Source: Dyella amyloliquefaciens (GTDB lineage Bacteria; Pseudomonadota; Gammaproteobacteria; Xanthomonadales; Rhodanobacteraceae). Taken from it: a stretch of 64,000 nt of DNA. Positions 7,763 through 15,945 of the stretch are shown here, piece by piece. The notes beneath the pieces are model-generated. The model was given only the letters and a program-made list of their open reading frames with translations, was not told the origin of the DNA and made no database searches. Where the stretch lies: the NCBI RefSeq assembly GCF_004296575.1, contig NZ_SAYT01000005.1, positions 496,001 to 560,000 on the forward strand. Reading direction: 5' to 3'. Made by a program: the position numbers and the translations under genes. Within the stretch, counting starts at the first letter, position 1. Each line of letters begins with the position of its first letter.

Positions 7763-10648
7763 TCAACGGCAAACCGCGTCCGTCGTGGTAATGACTGACC
7801 CTTCGCTATCCTTGGCGCGCGGGGGTAGGGCGTACTGGATGTGGCACTGTTCGTCGGCACCATCGCCCCAACGCACCGCCAGCACGCCGCCGTCTTCGGC
7901 ACCGCGTACAAAAAGCTGACCACCCTGCCCCATCGTTCCCATGCTTCGCCCATCGATACCGAGCACCTCGGCACCAAAGGGGATGGCCTTGCCATCAGCC
8001 TGTGTGGCGCGGATCAGCACGGCACGACCACTCTCCGTTTCGAACTTCAATGGCACTACCGCGCCAGCACGCGGCGCTGCCTGCAGGCGCGTGGTCTTTA
8101 GCTCGACGTCATTGGACGTGCCTGCGGGATCGAGCGTGACGTCATTCATGCGGTAGGGCATGAGATTGGTCGCCACGGCATAGCCACGACCATCCACCGT
8201 CGCCTGGCCACTACTGCTCACGCGCGCCCCCTTGGCATCCGGCGCGTCGACGATGCTGATCGCGCTGTTGGGGTCGAGCTGCGGTGCGAGCGTGATGCCG
8301 CCGCGATGGACCACCAGTCCACCCGCCGCACTGAGCGACGCCTGCTGGTAATGCTCCGAATACGAATAGCTGCCATTGAGGTTGGCATACGGTGCCTGCC
8401 AGCCCAGGTTGCCGCTGGCCGTGGTCTGCGACGGGCTGTTGCCGTAATCGCTGTAGGACGCGAAAGCGCCGTAATTGAACTGGCTGTCCTTGCCGAATGT
8501 TCCGCTGATGCCGGCGCGGTCGCTGTCACCCATGACGTCGTCATGCATGGCGGACACCTGCAGCATGGGCGCGTTGCGCGAAGAGGGCCCGCCCAGGGGA
8601 ATCGACAGGTTGATGCCGAACTGGTTGTCGTAGTGCGCGCCGTTGTACATCGGCCCTGCCGTGTAGGTGCGGCTGGCCGTGAGGCCGAAGTTCACCCGGC
8701 GATAGGTATTGCTGTAGCCCAGCTGGTACGTGGTGGCACTGGGCATGCCCTGCCAGTACGTATTGCGCGAGCCATTGAAGTAAAGCTGCCCATACCTGCC
8801 GCCGAAGTTCTGGTTGACCGTGACGTTCAGGCGCTGCCTGGAGCGCATGAGGTTGATCACATCCAGGCTGCTGGTGCGCATGGAAGTCATCAGGTCCTGC
8901 GTGACGACGGCATCCGACAGCGACAGGAAGTTGCCGTTGGAATAGCGATAGGAGGCCAAGGCGAACGTCGTGCCGGATGATGGAATCACCTTGGAATACG
9001 ACACGCGCGTGCTGTAACCCGACAGCGACTCAGCGCCCTGGAACGTGGTCATCGACCGGGTGACGTCCAGTGCGAAGGCGCCAATGGGCGTGTTGACGGC
9101 CGCGCCACCGAGATAGCCGTGATAGAGGTTGCGGTAGGTGGACTGGACGCCACCGTACAGCGTCAGCCAATTGTTGATGCCGCGCTGGTAGGTGCCTTCG
9201 ACAAAATAGGGCTTGTCGTTGCGCAGCGCCGTGTTGTGCACCTGTCCGTCGGTCATGGACCAGCGGCTGATCCCGGGACGCAGCAGCATGGGCACCGCGG
9301 AATAAGGCACCAGGAAGCTGTGCGTGCTGCCGTCGGCCTCGAAGACCATGACGACCAGGTCGCCTCCGTAACCGGTGGCATACAGGTCATCGATCACAAA
9401 TGTGCCGGGCGCCACGGTGGCCTGGTACAGCAGGTTGCCGTTCTGGCGCACTTCGACACGCGCCTGCGTATTGGCCGTACCGCGCACCACCGGCGCGTAG
9501 CCTTGCTGCGAATCGGGCAGCATGCGGTCGTCGCTGTACATGGTGATGCCGCGGAACGGCGTGGTGTCGAACACCACGCCCTGCGTATAACCATCACCGA
9601 TGGTGAACTGCGCCTTCCAGCGCGTGATGTCGTGCGTGGCCGTGGTGTTGATGTTGGTCCACTGCGTGCGACCCGTGCGCTGGTCCCATTGCGCCGTTTC
9701 CTGGCTGCGCAGGCGCCACCCCATCACGTTCATGCCAAGGTTGAGGCCGAGATAGGCGTCGATGTCGTTGCTGCTGTAGCCACCACGCTGCGTCGGCACG
9801 AACGTACCGCGCTGGACGGGAACGTACTGGCCGTTGACACCAAGCATGTAGTTGCCGATGGTGCTGGACACGTAGTTGCCGCCGGGGCCAGCCATGTAGT
9901 ACTGCGCACCCTGCACATCGATGCGGTTTCCATCGGTGCCGACTGCGGTGCCACCACCGGTCGTACGCGGGCCGCCGTAACTCTGGTCGAGCGAGTAGGC
10001 GTTGAAGTTGTAGCCAAGCAGGAAGGCCGTCTCACCCTCGTCCCACAGCTCCGGACTCACATAGCCGCGCGCCTGGCGACGCAGACTCTCCTGCGGCACG
10101 GACACATCGAGACGGAGCTCGCCCACGTCCATCACTGCCCGGGCATCGACGCTGACGGCGTCGATGGGGATGCAGGCGTTCTGGGCATTGACGACCTGCG
10201 GATCGAGCCGGTTCATGTCCACGCCCATTTGCACCAGGGTGGCGTAGTCGAAACAGGGTTGCGCTATCGACTGGCCGTCCACCGCACGGAAGGTCAGATT
10301 CTTTCGCGTCACACGGCCTTCATTGACGAAGACATCAACGTTGTAGGTACCCGGCAACACGGGATTGCCCTTCTCGAAACGAGACACGTCGATCGACTGG
10401 CTCGATCCGGTAAAGGCATTGCTGAACTCCACCACGGCAGCGCCCGATGCGGGCTCCAGGGCGGGCCCTGCGGGTGCGGCGACAGGGCCGGCAAGCAAGG
10501 CTGCCGGCATGGTGCCCAAGGCCAACATCACGAACCAGGGCAAAGTGCGAACGCGCGTCGCTCGGGATGCGCGGGGCGGGGCCATGGAGGCAAGAACGTG
10601 GCTGTTACGGATCGCTTTCATCGGGGTCACGGCTCTTCTTTTTGGCAA
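7763..10648 (-). CDS. Outer membrane fimbrial usher (FimD/PapC family)
   Basis: A 961-residue usher, which secretes and assembles chaperone-bound pilins through a 24-strand beta barrel. Order: an N-terminal signal region (LPWFVMLALGTMPAALLAG), an N-terminal periplasmic domain (VEFSNAFTG..., VDVFVNEGRVTRKNLTF), the barrel with plug, and two C-terminal domains ending in a Cys-containing segment (DEQCHIQYALPP). The 5' end is uncertain: a TTG at 10646-10648 has GGGAG 4 bases upstream, while an ATG at 10619-10621 has a weaker site. It follows the chaperone gene by about 156 bases and is followed closely by the adhesin. Confidence 0.95.
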   Translation of the reverse strand: MPKRRAVTPMKAIRNSHVLASMAPPRASRATRVRTLPWFVMLALGTMPAALLAGPVAAPAGPALEPASGAAVVEFSNAFTGSSQSIDVSRFEKGNPVLPGTYNVDVFVNEGRVTRKNLTFRAVDGQSIAQPCFDYATLVQMGVDMNRLDPQVVNAQNACIPIDAVSVDARAVMDVGELRLDVSVPQESLRRQARGYVSPELWDEGETAFLLGYNFNAYSLDQSYGGPRTTGGGTAVGTDGNRIDVQGAQYYMAGPGGNYVSSTIGNYMLGVNGQYVPVQRGTFVPTQRGGYSSNDIDAYLGLNLGMNVMGWRLRSQETAQWDQRTGRTQWTNINTTATHDITRWKAQFTIGDGYTQGVVFDTTPFRGITMYSDDRMLPDSQQGYAPVVRGTANTQARVEVRQNGNLLYQATVAPGTFVIDDLYATGYGGDLVVMVFEADGSTHSFLVPYSAVPMLLRPGISRWSMTDGQVHNTALRNDKPYFVEGTYQRGINNWLTLYGGVQSTYRNLYHGYLGGAAVNTPIGAFALDVTRSMTTFQGAESLSGYSTRVSYSKVIPSSGTTFALASYRYSNGNFLSLSDAVVTQDLMTSMRTSSLDVINLMRSRQRLNVTVNQNFGGRYGQLYFNGSRNTYWQGMPSATTYQLGYSNTYRRVNFGLTASRTYTAGPMYNGAHYDNQFGINLSIPLGGPSSRNAPMLQVSAMHDDVMGDSDRAGISGTFGKDSQFNYGAFASYSDYGNSPSQTTASGNLGWQAPYANLNGSYSYSEHYQQASLSAAGGLVVHRGGITLAPQLDPNSAISIVDAPDAKGARVSSSGQATVDGRGYAVATNLMPYRMNDVTLDPAGTSNDVELKTTRLQAAPRAGAVVPLKFETESGRAVLIRATQADGKAIPFGAEVLGIDGRSMGTMGQGGQLFVRGAEDGGVLAVRWGDGADEQCHIQYALPPRAKDSEGSVITTTDAVCR

Positions 10649-10804
10649 ACGGCTCCCGTCCGGCCATGCCTATCGCACGGTGGTGTTGGAGAGCTTCTTG
10701 GCTGGACGGAAGCCTCTGCGCTGCTGGCTTCAAAGAACTACGTGTGAATCAACGGCTGTTCGATCTTCGCGACCCCGAGAACGGGATCTCGCACGCTTGA
10801 CGGC

Positions 10805-11542
10805 TCAGAGCGTGAAATTCGCTTCGCGGGGATTGAAGCCACCGAAGTCGTTGATGACGGTGACCACGAGCTTGCCGCTGCCATCAGGGGCCCCCACGAC
10901 CGGGAACGATCCCTTGCCCCTGGCCGGGCACATGCCACCCTTGTTGACGGCCTCGTGCTTCGCGGCACCCTTGAAAGCGAGATCGCTGAAGGAGATGTTG
11001 TAGGGCGTGTCGTTGGTACATTCCGCCGTATATCCCTTGCCGGCGGAGACGATGTGCCAGACCACGAGGTCAGCGGCAGCATCGGGTGTTCCCTGCAATC
11101 CCTTGGGCCGATAGAACAACTTCATCCGCGAGCGCACGGCCAGCTGCATGTAGTTGTCCGCCGCATCGCTGCCCGCCTTGGGCTTGGGCGGAATTTCCAG
11201 GACATTGAGCCAATACACCGTTTCGCGGTCCTGCGGCAGGGTGGCGGCACCGGTGAACATGATGCGCAGGGTCTGTCCCTTGCCCGGATCCACGCGCGCC
11301 ATGGGCGGCGTGATCAGAAACGGGGCCTTGCTGGATTCGGCGCGCTCGCTGGCGTCGCCGGTATCCACCCAGGCCTGGATAAGGCGGGCCTCCTTGCCAT
11401 CGTTGACCATGCTGAGCGATACCTCGCGCTGCTCGGCCGGATACACCACGCGCGTACCGTTGATGGTGATACCGGCATGGGCAGAGCCGAGGCTCGCGGC
11501 AATGACGGTCATCGCGCACGCGGCGCGCTTGAAGACTTTCAT
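10805..11542 (-). CDS. Periplasmic fimbrial chaperone (PapD/FimC family)
   Basis: A 245-residue protein with signal peptide MKVFKRAACAMTVIAASLGSAHA. It has two Ig-like domains: domain 1 with GTRVVYPAEQREVSLSMVNDG, the Arg-containing donor-strand start, and KGQTLRIMFT; LPQDRETVYWLNVLEIPP is the classic chaperone signature. Lys in the RSRMKLFYRP stretch matches the subunit-anchoring region. It caps pilins by donor-strand complementation and delivers them to the usher. The start at 11542 is chosen for its signal peptide and GAGAG site; the frame stays open further upstream. It lies between the major subunit and the usher. Confidence 0.95.
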   Translation of the reverse strand: MKVFKRAACAMTVIAASLGSAHAGITINGTRVVYPAEQREVSLSMVNDGKEARLIQAWVDTGDASERAESSKAPFLITPPMARVDPGKGQTLRIMFTGAATLPQDRETVYWLNVLEIPPKPKAGSDAADNYMQLAVRSRMKLFYRPKGLQGTPDAAADLVVWHIVSAGKGYTAECTNDTPYNISFSDLAFKGAAKHEAVNKGGMCPARGKGSFPVVGAPDGSGKLVVTVINDFGGFNPREANFTL

Positions 11543-11590
11543 GGCACTACTCTCGAAGCTTGTAAGTAACGACAAGTACCCGCTGAGTCG

Positions 11591-11614
11591 GCAAGGCCGG
11601 CGTACCGGCCTTGC
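11591..11614 (-). other. Intercistronic hairpin between major subunit and chaperone genes
   Basis: GCAAGGCCGG and CCGGCCTTGC form a perfect 10-bp stem around a 4-base loop, about 22 bases past the subunit stop. No T run follows. Hairpins here in other fimbrial operons limit read-through or protect the upstream mRNA, giving excess major subunit; this role is inferred. Confidence 0.6.
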
Positions 11615-11636
11615 CACTGGCGCTCGTGCGATGCGA

Positions 11637-12236
11637 TCAGTTGTATTGCATCGAATACGTCAGGTAGGTGGTGACCGCGCCGGCCGTGGCGGCGCCGCCG
11701 ACGGCCAGGTACTGGGCGATGTAGTTCAGCGTGGCGGTATTGCCCGCGATGGTGGCGGCCGGCTGGTTATTCGCGGCGATGACCGACTGGCCATTCACGA
11801 CGTAGTCGTTGACGCTCAGCTTGATCGGCTGGCTGTTGGCCGGGTTGTACAAGCGCACTTCAACATTGCCCGCGCCACCGGAGGCCTGGTTCCTCAGCGC
11901 GTCCGTGTTCGTATCAAGAGCCGGGGTCGCCGTGGTCTCGACCCACAGGGCGGCCGTCTTGCCATCCGTGCAGTTGGCGCCGGAGAGAATGAGCGAGAAC
12001 GGGGTGTCGCCAGCCGTGACGCCGTTCTTGGGCAACGCCGAGGTGCTGACCGTCGGCAGGGTCACGGTGATATTGCCGGTGCCGGTTGCCATGCCACCAC
12101 CGGTGACAACGCAAGTGGTATCCGTGATCTGGCCATTGAAGGTGATGGTGCCATCGGCGGCACTGGCGACCTTCGGGGCGAACATCGCGAAGCCGAGCAC
12201 CGCGGCCATGGCGGTCGAAATAAGCGTCTTCTTCAT
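11637..12236 (-). CDS. Major fimbrial subunit (type 1-like pilin)
   Basis: A 199-residue pilin. The signal peptide MKKTLISTAMAAVLGFAMFA...ASA precedes a mature N-terminus DGTITFNGQITDTTCVV, the usual donor strand plus first Cys. The second Cys of the pilin disulfide is in LSGANCTDGK, and the C-terminus YLTYSMQYN has the penultimate Tyr recognised by chaperones. It is the first gene of the operon, as expected for the most abundant subunit. The start at 12236 is fixed by the signal peptide; AAGGA lies 12 bases upstream. Confidence 0.93.
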   Translation of the reverse strand: MKKTLISTAMAAVLGFAMFAPKVASAADGTITFNGQITDTTCVVTGGGMATGTGNITVTLPTVSTSALPKNGVTAGDTPFSLILSGANCTDGKTAALWVETTATPALDTNTDALRNQASGGAGNVEVRLYNPANSQPIKLSVNDYVVNGQSVIAANNQPAATIAGNTATLNYIAQYLAVGGAATAGAVTTYLTYSMQYN

Positions 12237-12686
12237 AAACTTGGTAGATCCTTCACTGGAAGTTGGAGCACAGGAGTCGCAGACGAGCCACGCAGTGACG
12301 GCCGGCCATTGCCGGACATCCTTGTCAAAACCGTTGGGGGTCTTCCCTCGCCGCCCGAGCGGGCTACGTCGCCATTTCGCGGTCGCTACCACGAAACACC
12401 GCCATTGTTCGCTGACGGCCAGCAGGGTTCTTTAGGACGAATCTGAGATACGCGTTTGATTTCGGGCTCGCGTCGGCCCTGGCGTACACCGTGTGTGGCG
12501 ATATCGGAAGACGACGGGTTCCGGCGGCCAGCCGGAGTTCACCCGGGGCAGGCCGTCACGCTTATACTCGGGGGCATCTCAACAAGAACCGTGCCGCCGC
12601 GTGAGTGACCCATCACGCCTTCCCATGCCCTGCCTCGTTACCGGGGCGGCCTTGATGCCAGGCGCAAGCGAAGGAGACGCCCGCTA
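12237..12686. other. Divergent intergenic region, fimbrial operon / SLC13 permease
   Basis: A 450-base stretch without a convincing gene that must carry the promoters of both divergent units. Toward the permease there is TTCACC (12538-12543) and TATACT (12563-12568), but a 19-base gap makes this only a weak candidate. I see no invertible repeat flanking a promoter, so there is no sign of a fim-type phase switch. Confidence 0.5.
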
Positions 12687-14528
12687 GTGGGACTCGCACT
12701 CACCCCCGAAATGATCCTGGTTCTCGGGCTGGTGGGCTTCACCATGCTGATGCTGGTGCTGGAGTGGATCCGCGCCGACATGGTGGCCCTGCTGGTGGTG
12801 GTGGTGATCGGCCTCACCGGGCTGATCCCCTCTGAGCGCGTGTTCAACGGCTTTGCCGGTAACGCCGTCATCGCGATCATCGCGATCATGATCATGGGCG
12901 CAGGGCTGGATCGAGCGGGCGTGCTGACGCTCACGGCCAGTTTCGTGATGCGCATGGCGCGCGGCGTGGAATCGCGCCTGGGCGTGGTGATCAACCTGGT
13001 CACCAGCCTGTTCAGTGCCGTGATCCCCAGCCAGGCTCTGGCAGCCCTGATGATCCCGGTGACCAGCCGACTGGCGGCCCGTACCGGCGTGCCGATCTCC
13101 CGGCTGCTGTTGCCGATGGCGTTCTGCATCCTGACCGCCACGAACACCACGCTGATCGCCAATTCACCGCTGATCGTGCTGAACGACCTGGTGGCCAGCG
13201 CCAACGCCAACCTGCCCGCTGGCGCGCACACCATTCCCAAGTTCGGCCTGTTCAGCGTGACCCCGGTGGGCCTGGTGCTCGCCCTCGCCGGCGTCGGCTT
13301 CTTCTATTTCTTCGGCAAGAAGCTGTTGCCGGAGCGGGAAGACGAGCGCCTGAAGGTGACCCCGGGCCGCACCGAGAGTTACTTCGCGGACACCTACGGC
13401 ATCGTCGGCGAAACCGCCGAGCTCACGGTGACGGCCGAAAGCCCGCTGGTCGGCATGAGTATCGGCGAAGTGGAGCAGTTGTACGGGGCCCCGCTGATCC
13501 TGGCGATCAAGAGCGGTAACGACTCCCGCATGGCCCCGCCCGCCGACCACGTCATCTGGGTCGGCTCGGTGCTCGGCGTGCTGGGCCCGCGCGAACAGCT
13601 CAACCAGTTCGCCAACAACCAGCTGTGCAAGCTGTCACCGCGCATGCGGCAGTTGGGTGAGCTGTTCAACCCTTCGCGCGCCGGTATTTCCGAAGCGGTG
13701 ATTCCACCGAGCTCCCGTTTCCTCAAGCAGACCGTCGGCGACCTTCGCCTGCGCAAGCGCTACGGCATCTCGGTGCTGGCGGTGAACCGCGGCGATCAGG
13801 TCTATCGTGACGACGTGCGTTCCGTGAGCCTGCGCGCCGGCGACACGCTGGTGCTGCATTCGAGCTGGCGCGACCTCGCGCTGGCAAGTGAAGACCGCGA
13901 CCTCGTGGTCGTCACCGACGTTCCGAAGGAAGAGCAGCGCCCCGGCAAGATCTGGCAAGCCGTGGGCTTCTTCGTGCTGGCCAAGTGCCTGGCCCTGTTC
14001 ACGCATCTCGACCTTTCCGTCGCCATGATGACCGGCGCCATCGGCATGCTGCTGACCGGCGTGCTGAACATGGACGAGGCCTACCGTGCCATCAACTGGA
14101 AAACCATCTTCGTCACCGCCTGCCTGATTCCGCTCGGCTGGTCGATGGACGCCACCGGCGCCGCCGCGTGGCTAGCGCAGGAAGTGCTGCAGCACCTGGG
14201 CCATACCAACCACTGGATCCTCCAGCTCTCGCTGGCCATCCTGACCCTGCTGTTCTCGCAGGTGATGTCCAACGTGGGCGCGACCGTGATGATGGTGCCC
14301 ATCGCCATCAGCGTCGCCGTCGCCACCGGCAACAACCCGTCGGCCTATGCGCTGATCGTCGCTGTCTCCTCCTCCAACACCTTCCTGCTCAGCTCAGGTC
14401 ATCCAGCGCTGATGATGGTGGCCGGCCCCGGTGGTTATCGCGGCAAGGACTTCCTGCGCGTGGGCTTGCCGCTGACGGGCCTGATGCTGGTGCTGACCTT
14501 GGTGGTGATCAATCTGATGTACCACTAA
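12687..14528 (+). CDS. SLC13-family permease with two central TrkA_C domains
   Basis: A 613-residue inner-membrane transporter. It starts at GTG 12687, with AAGGAG 10 bases upstream. The N-terminal half has about five membrane segments (MILVLGLVGFTMLMLVLEWI, ALLVVVVIGLTGLI and others). Residues about 215-390 form two cytoplasmic RCK/TrkA_C domains (VVGMSIGEVEQLYG-like and VSLRAGDTLVLHSS). The C-terminal half is the second transporter repeat with the NTTLIANSP-like and VSSSNTFLLSSGHPALMM motifs of the DASS/CitT fold. Family members move sulfate, dicarboxylates or similar anions with sodium; the substrate here is unknown. No neighbour gives a clue. Confidence 0.9.
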   Translation: MGLALTPEMILVLGLVGFTMLMLVLEWIRADMVALLVVVVIGLTGLIPSERVFNGFAGNAVIAIIAIMIMGAGLDRAGVLTLTASFVMRMARGVESRLGVVINLVTSLFSAVIPSQALAALMIPVTSRLAARTGVPISRLLLPMAFCILTATNTTLIANSPLIVLNDLVASANANLPAGAHTIPKFGLFSVTPVGLVLALAGVGFFYFFGKKLLPEREDERLKVTPGRTESYFADTYGIVGETAELTVTAESPLVGMSIGEVEQLYGAPLILAIKSGNDSRMAPPADHVIWVGSVLGVLGPREQLNQFANNQLCKLSPRMRQLGELFNPSRAGISEAVIPPSSRFLKQTVGDLRLRKRYGISVLAVNRGDQVYRDDVRSVSLRAGDTLVLHSSWRDLALASEDRDLVVVTDVPKEEQRPGKIWQAVGFFVLAKCLALFTHLDLSVAMMTGAIGMLLTGVLNMDEAYRAINWKTIFVTACLIPLGWSMDATGAAAWLAQEVLQHLGHTNHWILQLSLAILTLLFSQVMSNVGATVMMVPIAISVAVATGNNPSAYALIVAVSSSNTFLLSSGHPALMMVAGPGGYRGKDFLRVGLPLTGLMLVLTLVVINLMYH

Positions 14529-14555
14529 GCGCTCCCACGGAATCCGGAAGCGCTT
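14527..14555 (+). terminator. Weak hairpin after the SLC13 permease gene
   Basis: AAGCGCTCCC and GGAAGCGCTT pair with one G-T around a 9-base loop, beginning within the stop codon. No T run follows, so it is at best a weak or Rho-assisted terminator. Confidence 0.35.
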
Positions 14556-14814
14556 CAAGCTCGTCACGCCAGCAAACCCGAAGGGACTTTGACCACGTGT
14601 TTCCCTACGATGGGTCCCATGAGATCCATCAGTGGATACCACTCGCGAGTGGCGAGGGTTGCGCGCATGACGCATTCTCTACGTCGGCCAGAAAAGGGAT
14701 GGCTGCCGCATGTGCACAGGAAGAGCGCTGCAGAAGTGTCCGTCCAATGACTTCCAGACCCAGTTCTGTTGCAGAGAAGCCACACTGGCTTCGCTTTGCA
14801 CGCGAGGCCAGGCT

Positions 14815-15120
14815 CTAGCGACATAGCACGACGTTGCGTTGCACCTCGCGCGCCAGGTTGTAGCGTGCCTGCAGCATCAGCCAGTAGAGCGGTGACGTAT
14901 CCAGCACGGCGGCGAGCCGCATCGCCTGCCGTGGGCTTACGGACCGGGCGTCAGTGAGGAACTCCCTGAGGTGCGGCGCCCGGATACCGGTACGTCGGGC
15001 GAGTTGCTGATGATTCATCGTCGCCGGGAGCATGTAGTCGAGCAGCAGCACTTCGCCGGGCGAACGCAGGTGCTGCGAAGGATCCACGTCCATACGCGGC
15101 ATGAGTTGGATCAGTTCCAT
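14815..15120 (-). CDS. HigA-like XRE-family antitoxin, apparently without a toxin gene
   Basis: About 101 residues from the ATG at 15118-15120, which has a strong GGAAGGGAAG site; a GTG at 15144 is possible. After HLRSPGEVLLLDYML, typical of HigA antitoxins, comes a helix-turn-helix (MNHQQLARRTGIRAPHLREFLTDARSVSPRQAMRLAAVL). TSPLYWLMLQARYNL then completes the family pattern. HigA represses its own operon and neutralises the HigB ribonuclease, normally encoded just upstream. No HigB-like frame exists in the 480 bases upstream or in the gap downstream, so this looks like an orphan antitoxin or plain regulator. Confidence 0.8.
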   Translation of the reverse strand: MELIQLMPRMDVDPSQHLRSPGEVLLLDYMLPATMNHQQLARRTGIRAPHLREFLTDARSVSPRQAMRLAAVLDTSPLYWLMLQARYNLAREVQRNVVLCR

Positions 15121-15259
15121 GGGCTTCCCTTCCTTGTCAGACACGACTGCAGAACGGGCGGGCGCTTGCAGCCGCTCGTGTCGGTGAATGCCAGATGGCG
15201 ATGTCAGTGATCGCCGGGGTGAGGCGCATCGCCAGCGTGGCCGATGCGCCGCGTGGCAA

Positions 15260-15604
15260 TCATCGGCCGGGTGGCGAATTCACTCGGGGCTCGTGACCAA
15301 GCAGGCTGGCGTACTGCTGAAGACAGTGGATGGCGGTGCCCAGACTGGCGGTGACAACTATGGGAAGCGGCCATTCCAGAGGCCTGCCGGGGAATCCCCG
15401 CGTCTGCGCCCTACGGCACTGCTCGCTGTCATGACGCAGACGCGTAAGGGTGAGCACTGCCAGCGCGATGTCACTGCGAGTGCACGAACGCAAGGAGTCC
15501 GGCCACGCCACACGCGTGTGTGGCGGCTCGCCAGATGAAGGAGTGAGGGTGCCGTCAGGGGGAACGGACGGGCGAATGCGTACCGTATGATCGTGGGTAG
15601 CCAT
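15260..15604 (-). CDS. Doubtful hypothetical protein upstream of the HigA-like gene
   Basis: A 114-residue frame from the ATG at 15602-15604 with AAGAG 8 bases upstream. It starts MATHDHTVRIRPSV, and the middle segment SDIALAVLTLTRLRHDSEQ could be a helix. No known domain is recognised and it does not resemble a HigB/RelE toxin. It lies 139 bases upstream of the antitoxin gene in the same direction, just below two strong inverted repeats. It could be a real accessory gene or an open frame by chance in GC-rich DNA. Confidence 0.35.
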   Translation of the reverse strand: MATHDHTVRIRPSVPPDGTLTPSSGEPPHTRVAWPDSLRSCTRSDIALAVLTLTRLRHDSEQCRRAQTRGFPGRPLEWPLPIVVTASLGTAIHCLQQYASLLGHEPRVNSPPGR

Positions 15605-15634
15605 GATCAACTCTTAGGAAGTTGGTGATGGTTA

Positions 15635-15669
15635 GCGGGTCGTGGGTGTTAGTCGCACTCACGGCCCGC
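15635..15669 (+). repeat. 14-bp inverted repeat (two G-T pairs) in the 15.6-kb gap
   Basis: GCGGGTCGTGGGTG (15635-15648) faces CACTCACGGCCCGC (15656-15669) across 7 bases. In a plus-strand transcript all 14 positions can pair, two as G-U. The stretch 15605-15945 holds no gene I can support; this and the next repeat are its only clear structures. Confidence 0.7.
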
Positions 15670-15691
15670 GCCTCATGACTTCGTCGTCATG

Positions 15692-15730
15692 GTCATTCGC
15701 GAGGCCCTACAGAAAGACAGCGCGAATGAC
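15692..15730. repeat. Perfect 10-bp inverted repeat with 19-base spacer
   Basis: GTCATTCGCG (15692-15701) and CGCGAATGAC (15721-15730) match exactly. The spacing suits either a hairpin or two operator half-sites. The sequence recalls GTCATTCCCGCG-type extragenic repeats of this bacterial group. Confidence 0.7.
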
Positions 15731-15945
15731 GGCCTGACCCTAACAAGCAGGCTGCACATCGTCTGTCAGGGTTGGGCGAGATGGGTGTCCGGTTGCACGC
15801 GGGTGAGCGTGACAGCCGCAGACTGAGAACGTGTCAGTCTCGTTCCCGTAGAGAGCCGAGGGCAGCGCGACGTTCTCGATGAAAGCGCATCCTGGCACCT
15901 ATTCTTCTTGCGTATCGCTGAGGGGTAAGTAGCCGCCTTTAGAGG

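Noticed and set aside
9119..10747. A 542-codon open frame on the plus strand opposite the usher gene
   Set aside because: It lies wholly antisense to a clear usher, has no recognisable domain and has His/Arg/Val-rich composition typical of an antisense frame in GC-rich coding DNA.
12237..12686. Invertible promoter switch for the fimbrial operon
   Set aside because: I could find no matching inverted repeats flanking a promoter-sized segment and no recombinase gene nearby.
15260..15604. HigB toxin partner for the HigA-like gene
   Set aside because: The frame does not show the RelE/HigB pattern in length or residues, so it is listed only as a doubtful hypothetical.
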